A stretch of 64,000 nt of DNA from positions 62,001 to 126,000 of the forward strand of contig ARYC01000463.1 of NCBI GenBank assembly GCA_000711775.1, written 5' to 3'. Position 1 is the stretch's first letter, and each line of letters starts with the position of its first letter. The notes under the pieces were generated by a model, which worked only from the letters and a program-made list of their open reading frames with translations, was not told where the DNA came from and made no database searches. The position numbers were made by a program, and so were the translations under genes. Source of the DNA: Oxytricha trifallax (taxonomy: Eukaryota > Ciliophora > Spirotrichea > Sporadotrichida > Oxytrichidae). Below, one piece after another: positions 56,701 to 64,000 of the stretch.

Positions 56701-59700
56701 TTGATGTCTTCATAGAGAGGTAACTTGCCGGCATTGACGATTCCCATGTCCATACCCTTCGAGATGGCGTAGTACAAAAAGACTGAATGCATTTCCTCAC
56801 GCAAGTCGTTCAAACCACGGAATGAGAAGGAAAGGTTGGATAGACCACCACTTACGTGAACATGTGGGCATTCAATTAATTTGTTAAAATATAGGATTTT
56901 ATTTGATTGATTTGTTTGGTTAATAATTCTTATACTTAAGGTAATGATCAGGGAGTAAAATGTTTAGTTTTTTAAGTTTTATTAATTCCTTGCGGACAAT
57001 CTCTGCAGCATCAATGAAGTTAGCGGCATAGGGATTATGCTCAGGCATACCAGTAGCAATAGTTAAGATATTCAAGTCAAAGATTATATCTTTTAAAGCG
57101 ATGTGCTAAAAGATTACCACTAAAATAGATACTAAAATAGTAATTATATATCTTCGGGAGGGAATCCAACTTCTTCAGTCAATAATTTGTAAGCTCTCTT
57201 GCAAATTGAAACTTTGTTTTCTACTTCTGTGGCTTGTCCCTGCTCATCAAATGCCATCACAATCACAAAAAACCCCAAAACCCCTTAATGAGTTTTATGT
57301 GTGTTTTTATTGATGATGGTAATGTTGGAGATTATGTTATTATATTCAATGCAATTTATAATTTGCATGGTAATGAATTTAATTCCTTTATATTTTATAA
57401 TCTCAAATCTTTATAAATGTTATGTAAATATAAAACCCCTAAGAAAATTTAAATGATATTAAATTTTTTGTTTGTTTTACTTTCTTTATTAAACTATCTA
57501 AATTTTAAGAAAACTCTTTGTTATAATTCTTTGAGACTCCATTTTTTGAATGCTATGGTACCAATATATATTTAATATTTTAATAAATAGTTCAAATTTA
57601 GTTTTGAACCATTTTGGAACTTTTCCTTTAAAATCTCATTAGTTTAAAACTAGGTACCAATTATGTATTGGTACTATTAAATTGGTACGAAGTAAAATTA
57701 AACGGATTTAGTACCAGTGATAATTAAGTTAAAACAAATTGGGTACAAATATAATGGAACTAAATTGATAAAAATGGAAATCCATCTCTGAAATTTGTTT
57801 CAGTTTTCGCAACTTTTTTCCATATCTTTTTATAGGTTTGATCTCTTATAAGATATTCATATTTAATATGTGTCTATTAATTTTTAGTAATTATAAATAG
57901 GTATTTTTAAATTAATATAAATTTATAATACTCTTAGATCTAAAACATTACATAATTGTGGCTAACAATTACCTTAAAACCACTCATTTTATGTTTACAA
58001 ACCTTTTTGTGATGGATGAAGATATTTTAATAAAGAACTCAAGCAATAAGTATATTGTGTTGAATTGAATTTGAAGATATAATATTATGACAATTTTGGA
58101 AATAATTGCAGATAAATGCCGAATATTTTAAATTATACAATCATCAAATTTCAAAAAAAATAAAATCAATAAAAATTATAACTTATGAAAAAAATGTAAA
58201 ATAGAAAAAAAATGACACTCAAACTTATCTTTTTCATAAAAAAAAAACTATAACATATATAAAATTTTTGAGAAAATAAGTTGAGTATAAAAAAATTGAA
58301 CATATAAAACTTTCATATTTTCATAACAAGGGCGAAAGTATTGATTCCTATAACAAATAAACCCTAATCCCCAACATAGCACTTATCAATCAAAACACAA
58401 ATAAAACTCATTGTGGGGTTTTGGGGTATTGACTGCAGCTCCGTATTTGAGTATAATCTATTATATATTTACCTGTAAGTAATATAATTGGTATATATTT
58501 AAGTATAATTCTGGCTTTATGCAAGAAATCTTCTTCTCCTTCCTTCAGTGAGATACTGTTAACAACACATTTTCCTTGACAGTTTTGGAGACCAGCTTCA
58601 ATAACCTCGAATTTAGAGGAGTCAATCATCATTGGAATATTTGCTATATCGGGGTTGGATTGCAATAATCTGCAGAACTTTATCATTCACTAATTAAAAT
58701 AGAATGATTAATGTTAAAGAATTAGTTAATAAATTCTGATAATTATTTATTGTAGAGACTCCATCAATCATACCATCATCAAGATTTAAATTTAATAATA
58801 AAATTGAATTTCTTAATTCACTTTTTTATCAAGTATTAATTATAAAGATTGATATCAAGGATTTGAGCTCCATTCTAAACTTGATCCTTTGCTACTTTAA
58901 GTGCAGCTTCGTAGTCTTCTTTCTCAATCATTTTCTTAAACAAGATACTTCCTGCAATATTGCATCTTTCTCCTACATTATCAAAATTATATACAAATTA
59001 AAATATATGTAGGAAGAATGAAATCTATTAACAATACAAAAATATTTAACTTTAAGACTTTGAATTGATGAAGGGAATGTTGGGAGTGAACTTGAATTCA
59101 GTAAGTCCAGAGAGCATAGTGAGATTGCTCTTTTCAGGGATCTGTCTAGGAGGGAAGCTGTCAACCACTCTCTTGACCTCTCTGATATAATCTGGGTTGG
59201 TACCACAGCAACCACCTACCATATTTATCAAACCATCTTCTGCGTATTTCCTAATGGCTTCACCGAACATTTCAGGGGTCTCGTCATATCCTCCCATAGC
59301 ATTAGGGAGACCTGCGTTGGGGTAAGCATGCACGTTGGTTGGAGCAATTTGTGAGAGACGTTGCAAGAATGGTTGCATTAAATTTGCTCCTAGAGCGCAA
59401 TTCAAACCAATGCACATTGGTTTAGCATTTGACATTCAATTTATATAACAGTAATTTAAAGAATGATCAAAACTCATCAATTACATGTTTGAGGGTAAAT
59501 TTATATACATGGAGATGTAAAATGCTTCAGTATTTTATCCAGATAGAGTTCTTCCTGCTGCATCAATAATAGTGCCTGAAATGAACAATGGCAATGGTCT
59601 TGGCAATCCACTCTCCTCAAAGTATTCCTTGTAAGCATATATACCAGCTCTAGCATTCAATGAATCAAAGATAGTCTCAATGAAGATAATGTGAGAACCT

Positions 59701-62062
59701 CCCTCAACCAAAGCCTTGATTTGATCCTTGTAGGCATCCTTAAGCTCCATATATGTAACATTTCTGAAAGATGGATCTTCTACCTTGGGAGAAACACTCG
59801 CTGTTCTATTGGTGGGCCCAATTGCACCAGCTACCAGTCTCCAAATACCATCGTCCTTCTCTGCGTTCATCTAGTCTGATGCCTTTCTAGCCAATTTTGC
59901 TGCTTAGTAATTCATTTCGAAGGTTAAATGCTCTAATTTGTAATCTGATTGAGAGATTGTCGTGCCATTAAATGTATAATTTGATACTTTACTACGTACT
60001 CAACATAATCTGAAGTTTATTAAACTCTTACGGAAGTAATTTTCTAACATTTAAAATGTATTTGTTTATTATTAAATTATAATCACAGTGAAAGGAACAT
60101 AAGAGCGATATGCCCAACTTCTCGACCCACACCAAGAATTTCATTTCTACCCTCATCAGAGGATCTCGACTCAAACAAATAGTAGATGTTATCATCTCAG
60201 AGTCAACAAACAACGATTGGGGACACCTCACTATTCAGAAAGTAATCTACATTGCTAAGAAAGTTGCCTAAATTAACCCTTCCCTAATCTTTAAACTAAG
60301 AAATGAAGCCAAAATCAGAGCCCAGAACCAGAACAACCACTACATTGCAAACTGGCTAGAACTCCTAGCCTAGACACTCCACCTAGTCTAAATCAACAAC
60401 AAATGGATCCCCAAAGCTTAACAGCCCTCAACTGATTTTGGAAACCTGGACACCAAGTCCCCAGAATTCTTTCCTCTTCCTCCCCCCTCCATTAACAATA
60501 AATTGGACCTCTCCCCACTTAACAGTGCCCTTTCACAAATTTAAAGCAGACTTCCTACTCTCAAAGAAGCCTAGGTCCTTAACTAATAGTTCCTACTGGA
60601 GGAACAGGAATACCTCGCTTCCTAATGTGCCATTCTTTAAGTGCCATTAGATAAATCTAGTTCTCTAGACTATGATTCTGAAGCCGACATCTCCTTCTAT
60701 GAAGGAGGTGAAAAATCTATGATGCTATCTAATACGTCATTTAATAGTATCACTATTCAATAGGATTATACAACCCTTATCCAGGAATCACCCTTTAATA
60801 AGATTTCCTACTAGGAAAAAATTTAATAAAATTCCTAATTAATACAAAATTAATAATCAATATTAAATATGAGCGGCCACCTAGATGCTCACATGGATGA
60901 CAAAAACTCCACTAAGTTTAAACCTCTCACAGACTACTACCTCTCCAAAACAGACAAAGCCTACAAGAACCTCATTGATGAAGCAAACAAAGGCACCAAA
61001 GTCTCAGCTAAAACCCTCTTCCAAGCTCTAGAACTCAAAGAACAAATAGTCTCCCTAAAGATCCAAGCCGCTACCCAAGGTTTATCTGACACCATAGCTT
61101 ACTATCTCTAGCAAGTTGAAGACATCCTTGACAGAGACACTAAAGCCTAACATACAATTGCTAATGATCTTAGCACACCTAAAGAAATCAGAACCTTCCT
61201 TAAAACTATTGACAAACTTAGATCCTACGAGTAAGACATGATCATGTAAACTGACACAGATCAAGACCATATGATGAACACCAATACAATTAGATTCAAA
61301 ACTCCTTGGAACTTTTCCAAGAATCTCTCTAGGGATCTCATCTTCTTTATGAAAGAAAACTTCAAACCTGTCATCTCATTAGGTCTTATTAAATTCTCAG
61401 TTAAAGTCTTATAAGTCTAATCATAACTTAAATACAAACATATAGGCGATGACAAAGTCACCATCTTGAGACAAGATCAAAGAAGACAAAACCAAAACCA
61501 AGGCAGAAAACCAAACAACAAGAACAAACAAAGAAAGCCAAGAAGAAACAACATAAGAGAAGAAACCATAGGAACTGAGTTCCTTTTAATTGATATGCTC
61601 AAGGGGTCTTGAACCCTCGATGCGAGTTAATTATTATTATTATTATGTATTTGTTTCAATGATATCTGCGCCTGCCTCTAAGTAAGCTTTATGCACCTCT
61701 GTCACAATCTCTGGTTAAGTCAAGTTCAAAATGTCACTATTGTTCTTTAACAGCTTTTCGAAGTCCTTGAATCTATCACCTATACATAATCATTAATTCA
61801 AGACATAAGATTTGGTAATTTTATGTTTTTGATATTTTCAATTATGACCTCCATACTTAATATGAAAGAGGATCTAAGTTATAATACCAGGATTCTTGCA
61901 TCCTTTCAGTATAAAAATTTGTCCATAAAATCTTTGACTTACCTCTATAATCCTCTTCTTGAAGTTTGTATGTTTAGAGCTATGTACCCATTCCACCGTC
62001 CAGGATGACAATGCGTTGCTTGAATGTATTCTCAAGGTAAGACCACAATTTGTCGATATCTA
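53765..62062 (-). CDS. MTR: Cobalamin-dependent methionine synthase (5-methyltetrahydrofolate-homocysteine methyltransferase)
   Basis: Transfers methyl from methyl-folate via cobalamin to homocysteine. The order is colinear with human MTR. Homocysteine domain: [30 protein letters not shown] and [11 protein letters not shown] (zinc cysteines). Folate domain: [34 protein letters not shown]. Cap and B12 domains: [20 protein letters not shown] with the DxHxxG cobalamin ligand, and [12 protein letters not shown]. AdoMet reactivation domain: [12 protein letters not shown] and [16 protein letters not shown]. It is built from at least 18 MDSs separated by 17 IESs, with one intron (61780-61942). The first exon upstream of 62062 was not found. 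The C-terminus reads CKDQ and then AT-rich codons to TGA 53765, so the true end is uncertain. Confidence 0.95.
53965..54061 (-). other. metH IES 17 (pointer ACATT, 97 bp)
   Basis: Copies at 53965-53969 and 54062-54066. Excision gives [17 protein letters not shown] in frame. Confidence 0.82.
54307..54370 (-). other. metH IES 16 (pointer TCTT, 64 bp)
   Basis: Copies at 54307-54310 and 54371-54374. Joins SAGFKQE to [10 protein letters not shown]. Confidence 0.75.
54520..54598 (-). other. metH IES 15 (pointer TTGCTT, 79 bp)
   Basis: Copies at 54520-54525 and 54599-54604. Joins YTDETKQ to [12 protein letters not shown]. Confidence 0.82.
55019..55151 (-). other. metH IES 14 (pointer ATATT, 133 bp)
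   Basis: Copies at 55019-55023 and 55152-55156. Joins MQDIKNEY to EDVRREYYE. Confidence 0.82.
55256..55354 (-). other. metH IES 13 (pointer GGTT, 99 bp)
   Basis: Copies at 55256-55259 and 55355-55358. Joins VKIEPCYKN to [11 protein letters not shown]; the edge may shift by one AAC unit. Confidence 0.7.
55545..55654 (-). other. metH IES 12 (pointer GATAAT, 110 bp)
   Basis: Copies at 55545-55550 and 55655-55660. Joins [10 protein letters not shown] to [11 protein letters not shown]. Confidence 0.78.
55994..56328 (-). other. metH IES 11 (pointer TGGTC, 335 bp)
   Basis: Copies at 55994-55998 and 56329-56333. Joins [10 protein letters not shown] to [11 protein letters not shown]. Among the longer IESs in this gene; AT-rich and without coding. 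Confidence 0.82.
56536..56639 (-). other. metH IES 10 (pointer ATGATCC, 104 bp)
   Basis: Copies at 56536-56542 and 56640-56646. Joins NRTENMDH to [11 protein letters not shown]. Confidence 0.85.
56875..56980 (-). other. metH IES 9 (pointer ATTAATT, 106 bp)
   Basis: Copies at 56875-56881 and 56981-56987. Joins AEIVRKEL to [11 protein letters not shown]. Confidence 0.82.
57085..57146 (-). other. metH IES 8 (pointer TATATCTT, 62 bp)
   Basis: Copies at 57085-57092 and 57147-57154. Joins EVGFPPED to [11 protein letters not shown]. Confidence 0.85.
57267..58431. mobile_element. TBE-like element with C4A4 telomeric ends, metH IES 7 (about 1.17 kb)
   Basis: Both ends carry CCCCAAAACCCC (left 57273-57284; right as its complement, 58414-58425). 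Inward, about 60 bp of imperfect inverted repeat follows (left ATGAGTTTTATGTGTG, right ATGAGTTTTATTTGTG). This matches the known design of TBE transposons in Oxytricha. It has no transposase, so it is non-autonomous. Removal using a minimal AC repeat (57265-57266 / 58432-58433) joins KYGAAV to [10 protein letters not shown] with no residue gained or lost relative to human MTR. The interior (57550-57730) has repeated GGTAC motifs. Confidence 0.85.
58450..58501 (-). other. metH IES 6 (pointer AGTATAAT, 52 bp)
   Basis: Copies at 58450-58457 and 58502-58509. Joins LHKARIIL to KYGAAV. The MDS between this IES and the TBE-like element is only about 20 bp. Confidence 0.82.
58679..58745 (-). other. 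metH IES 5 (pointer TTTAT, 67 bp)
   Basis: Copies at 58679-58683 and 58746-58750. Joins GMIDGVSTI to [11 protein letters not shown]. Confidence 0.78.
58781..58844 (-). other. metH IES 4 (pointer AAGATT, 64 bp)
   Basis: Copies at 58781-58786 and 58845-58850. Joins GAQILDINL to [10 protein letters not shown]. With IES 5 it isolates a tiny MDS of about 40 bp. Confidence 0.82.
58977..59063 (-). other. metH IES 3 (pointer ATT, 87 bp)
   Basis: Copies at 58977-58979 and 59064-59066. Joins FTPNIPFIN to [10 protein letters not shown]. The 3 bp pointer leaves slight edge uncertainty. Confidence 0.72.
59432..59506 (-). other. metH IES 2 (pointer ACAT, 75 bp)
   Basis: Copies at 59432-59435 and 59507-59510. 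Joins EAFYISM to [13 protein letters not shown] longer shared string (TATATAAATT) nearby would leave a TGA in frame and is therefore not used. Confidence 0.78.
60068..61644 (+). mobile_element. LINE-like retroposon fragment with 12 bp target duplication
   Basis: Direct repeats ATGTATTTGTTT flank it at 60056-60067 and 61645-61656. The 3' end holds a small hairpin-like GC-rich segment (61595-61625) and then a TTA/ATT repeat array abutting the duplication, as in LINEs that end in simple repeats. The coding strand is C-rich and G-poor, unlike the host genes nearby. It encodes one long frame (see next entry) but no reverse transcriptase, so it is an ORF1-type piece or a non-autonomous derivative. 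Non-LTR identity is inferred from the ends and duplication, not from an enzyme domain. Confidence 0.6.
60110..61612 (+). CDS. ORF of the LINE-like element (possible ORF1 with basic tail)
   Basis: ATG 60110 to TGA 61610-61612 is a single frame of 500 codons when TAA/TAG are Gln. An AT-rich stretch at 60815-60866 and a fresh ATG at 60869 suggest two joined modules. The first has a basic helical N-terminus ([15 protein letters not shown]) and a Pro/Ser/acidic middle. The second is helical ([29 protein letters not shown]) and ends in a very basic Gln/Asn/Arg/Lys tail (about 61480-61560), as in nucleic-acid-binding ORF1 proteins. Codons end mostly in C. An open frame of this length suggests recent activity or selection. 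Confidence 0.6.
61780..61942 (-). other. metH intron, 163 bp
   Basis: Minus-strand GTAAGT at 61942 and TATAG at 61780. Splicing joins QEEDYRG to [10 protein letters not shown]. It shows that true introns and IESs coexist in this gene. Confidence 0.85.
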
Positions 62063-62586
62063 CACATATATAATAATGAGACTTAAATAAATTAAATTAC
62101 GCATGAATTAGTAAATATTCTTATAAACAATAATTATTATGTAATTTAAATAAAAATTAACAATTAAAGTGAGACTTAATGATGATGTAATCGAATTTTT
62201 GTATTACCGAAATCGTAAACGTATGATTACATCACGCTTTTATAAAATTATTAATTATAAACACAAAATCTAGCAACTCTCTTGTACACTAATTTAATAA
62301 TTTTATTGGCTTAGAATCAAAGTAACTTGCCTTAATTATAATTTTAATAATATGTATTATTGAAACTAGTCGAATACATATAGGGGTAACTCCCCTCAGA
62401 AAGAGGAAACTGGATTGCCAAAAGTCAAAAGTATGAATATATGATAATATAAAAACTGGGTTGCTTAAGCCCCAGTATTAATTCCGTACAGCTTTTAATA
62501 ATATTAGTGATATGTATTATTGCTGGTATTAATAATTAAGAAAGTTAAATATTTTATGTAAATATTGCAATGGCTAAATTAATTAA
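62063..62586. other. Intergenic / 5' region of metH with inverted repeats
   Basis: Should contain the missing metH first exon, but I found no convincing start. It holds an inverted repeat (GATGTAATC at 62181-62189 against GATTACATC at 62224-62232), small GC hairpins (AGGGGTAACTCCCCT, 62377-62391; CTGGG...CCCAG, 62456-62475) and a direct repeat ATATGTATTATTG (62350-62362 and 62510-62522). No tRNA fold could be made from the hairpins. Confidence 0.4.
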
Positions 62587-64000
62587 TCATTTCTTCTTGG
62601 GTGCTGCCTTGCCCTTCAATCCCTTCTTGGCCTTTGGGTCTTTGGCCTTGACTTCAGGTGGCTTAATCCACTCGATCATTTTCTTCCTCTCTGCTAGAAA
62701 AGCTTTCTTCTCATCGATTGCCTCTTGCATTTGCACTAAGTTTACTTTCAAACCGTTGTCTATACATATTCATAATTTTGTATATATTATACATATTCAA
62801 ATGAAAGTCATTCATTCATGTAAAAGAAGATATGTTTTGTGAATAATATTATAATATAAAGTCTAGTTCAACTTCTGGCTTGGTAAAAGCAGGATCATTA
62901 AGTTCATAATTCCACACTCCTCGCTTCAAAATTCCTCTCATGTGCTCAACCTTGCCTCCAGCTGGCTTGTTGTCAATATACTAAACTCCCTCCATTCTGC
63001 CATAGCGACCTGACTAATACACACAATTATAAGGATTTGATAATAATATTGACAGAAAATATTCTGATGAGATTGATTGGTGAAAAATGCTATTTAACTA
63101 GAATTGTAATTTTCACATAAATTTTAAACTAAAGTATTGGTATGGTTTAAATAATAAAGTTAAACATAAATGAATAAGATAAATTAGCTTTTGAGTTAGT
63201 CTGTTAATTCTAAATTTTAAATGACATAGTGTTTTATATTTATGCTGCTAGTTTTCTGAGATAAATGATTTTTTAACTATTAAATTGATCATTCTTTCCA
63301 GTTTATAAGCGTGTGTTGTTATGGTGCTTAATGTATGGTAGGTTAGTTGAAATATACTTAATTCTTATGGTTTTATTCAGATTATTTTATAGGAGATACG
63401 TTAAATATAGAGGATGCTTATTGCTCCTCTTACAAATATGAAAAGATAAAATTATAAGGATTGATCTATTTAGAAGTTTAAATTTTTATATCAAATTAGT
63501 ATTTAAATTCCGTAAGTAGATATAACATTTTGAAAAAATAGAAATTAATTTGATGGCAACAAAATTTTATTAGAAATCTTAAAAATTAAATTAAGACGAA
63601 ATTATTAAATGAATGCCCGTAGACTCCTCCAAGCATAGAGAATTATGATGAAAGATGGGGAGCTTGAGATTCTAATGAGATTCAAAAACTTTTGTGTTTA
63701 TTTGCATTTCCATGCATAGCAGCAAAGTACATATCATTCTGTTAAAATATTTAATTTAATAAAATATTTATTCTTATATTCAGCCCATTTTATACAATCA
63801 CAGATCTTTTAATCTTTTTTTAACATTACAAAATTCTATTGATGTAGCTATTGCTTTTATTGATATTAAAACTGCTATTTTTATTAGTTCTTTTCATCCT
63901 CATCATCAGAACTCACATACTCAGGCAGACCTTGAAAATTTAAGCTAGGGATTACATCTGGCTTTCGTTTTATCTAAACCTTTTACAACCCCAAATCTTC
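62587..64000 (-). CDS. 3' part of an unidentified gene with Lys-rich tail
   Basis: Runs off the right edge. Blocks on the minus strand: about 63975-63900 (PDVIPSLNFQGLPEYV, acidic SSDDEDEKN), about 63735-63610, 62998-62868 (YIDNKPAGGKVEHMRG, KRGVWNYELNDPAF) and 62762-62587 (LVQMQEAIDEKKAFL, WIKPPEVKAKDPKAKK), ending KKK-TGA at 62587. A segment of about 600 bp between 63000 and 63600 has no coding character. The composition resembles a conserved cytoskeletal or ciliary protein, but no family is recognised. Confidence 0.55.

Larger units (their letters stand above)
59972..61644 (-). other. metH IES 1 (pointer ATGTAT, 1673 bp) enlarged by a LINE-like insertion
   Basis: ATGTAT at 59972-59977 and 61645-61650. 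Excision joins GADIIETN to [10 protein letters not shown] in frame. A third ATGTAT at 60056-60061 is part of the target duplication of the insertion. Without the insertion the IES would have been about 84 bp, like its neighbours. Confidence 0.85.

Noticed and set aside
59504-59516. TATATAAATT as the pointer for metH IES 2
   Set aside because: It is longer than ACAT but its use would leave an in-frame TGA; ACAT restores the conserved residues.
62360-62480. Possible tRNA or snoRNA from two GC hairpins
   Set aside because: No cloverleaf, no T-loop consensus and no convincing C/D or H/ACA boxes in the right places.
1-64000. CRISPR arrays, bacterial operons, rRNA or tRNA genes
   Set aside because: No regularly spaced repeats, no Shine-Dalgarno-led gene strings and no recognisable rRNA or tRNA sequence; the code and introns are ciliate.
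1-64000. Scrambled or inverted MDSs
   Set aside because: Looked for in metH, SKP1, the RING-TLDc gene, patatin, trehalose synthase and the reductase fusion; all are colinear on one strand.

Overview
This window looks like germline (micronuclear) DNA of a spirotrich ciliate of the hypotrich/stichotrich type (Oxytricha/Stylonychia-like). Three things point there. (1) Clear host genes read through TAA and TAG as glutamine and stop only at TGA. (2) Many genes are interrupted by short AT-rich segments that are not introns: each is bounded by a 2-10 bp direct repeat (a 'pointer'), and removing the segment plus one repeat copy restores the conserved protein in frame. These are internal eliminated sequences (IESs) between macronuclear-destined segments (MDSs). 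Ordinary GT...AG introns of about 45-165 bp are also present. (3) One element inside a gene has telomere-like C4A4 ends, as in TBE transposons. I could not confirm the species. No gene showed scrambled or inverted MDSs; every gene I could follow is colinear.

Layout. 1-2.7 kb: a decayed Tc1/mariner-type transposase and two long foldback elements. 2.7-12.4 kb: an unidentified gene, SKP1, a SelM/Sep15-like ER protein (minus), and two Gln-rich/coiled-coil genes. 12.7-15.0 kb (minus): a RING / B-box / coiled-coil / TLDc protein. 15.2-20.6 kb: two Gln/Asn-rich genes flanking a 1.1 kb foldback element. 20.8-25.1 kb: a fused fatty acyl-CoA reductase / glycerone-phosphate acyltransferase for ether-lipid synthesis. 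25.2-32.0 kb: several unidentified helical or Gln-rich genes. 32.0-39.5 kb: a PTAR1-like prenyltransferase-alpha-repeat gene, a small two-segment membrane protein, a PAP2/PDCT-like lipid phosphotransferase, a patatin-like phospholipase and a small coiled-coil gene. 40.0-43.6 kb (minus): trehalose-6-phosphate synthase/phosphatase and a tiny gene resembling mitoribosomal mS34. 44.0-53.8 kb (minus): a long, probably single locus with disordered arms and many Trp-containing helical (Sfi1-like) repeats, carrying a 483 bp miniature transposon that behaves as an IES. 53.8-62.1 kb (minus): cobalamin-dependent methionine synthase (metH/MTR) cut by 17 IESs, one of them a TBE-like element and one enlarged by a LINE-like insertion. 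62.6-64.0 kb (minus): the 3' part of another gene.

The main interest is how mobile DNA and developmental DNA elimination interlock. Three mobile elements lie inside coding regions (metH twice, the Trp-repeat gene once), and each is placed so that pointer-type excision rebuilds the reading frame. Gene identities come from motif recognition only; no database was searched. Ends of genes are given where the frame supports them; unresolved ends are flagged.
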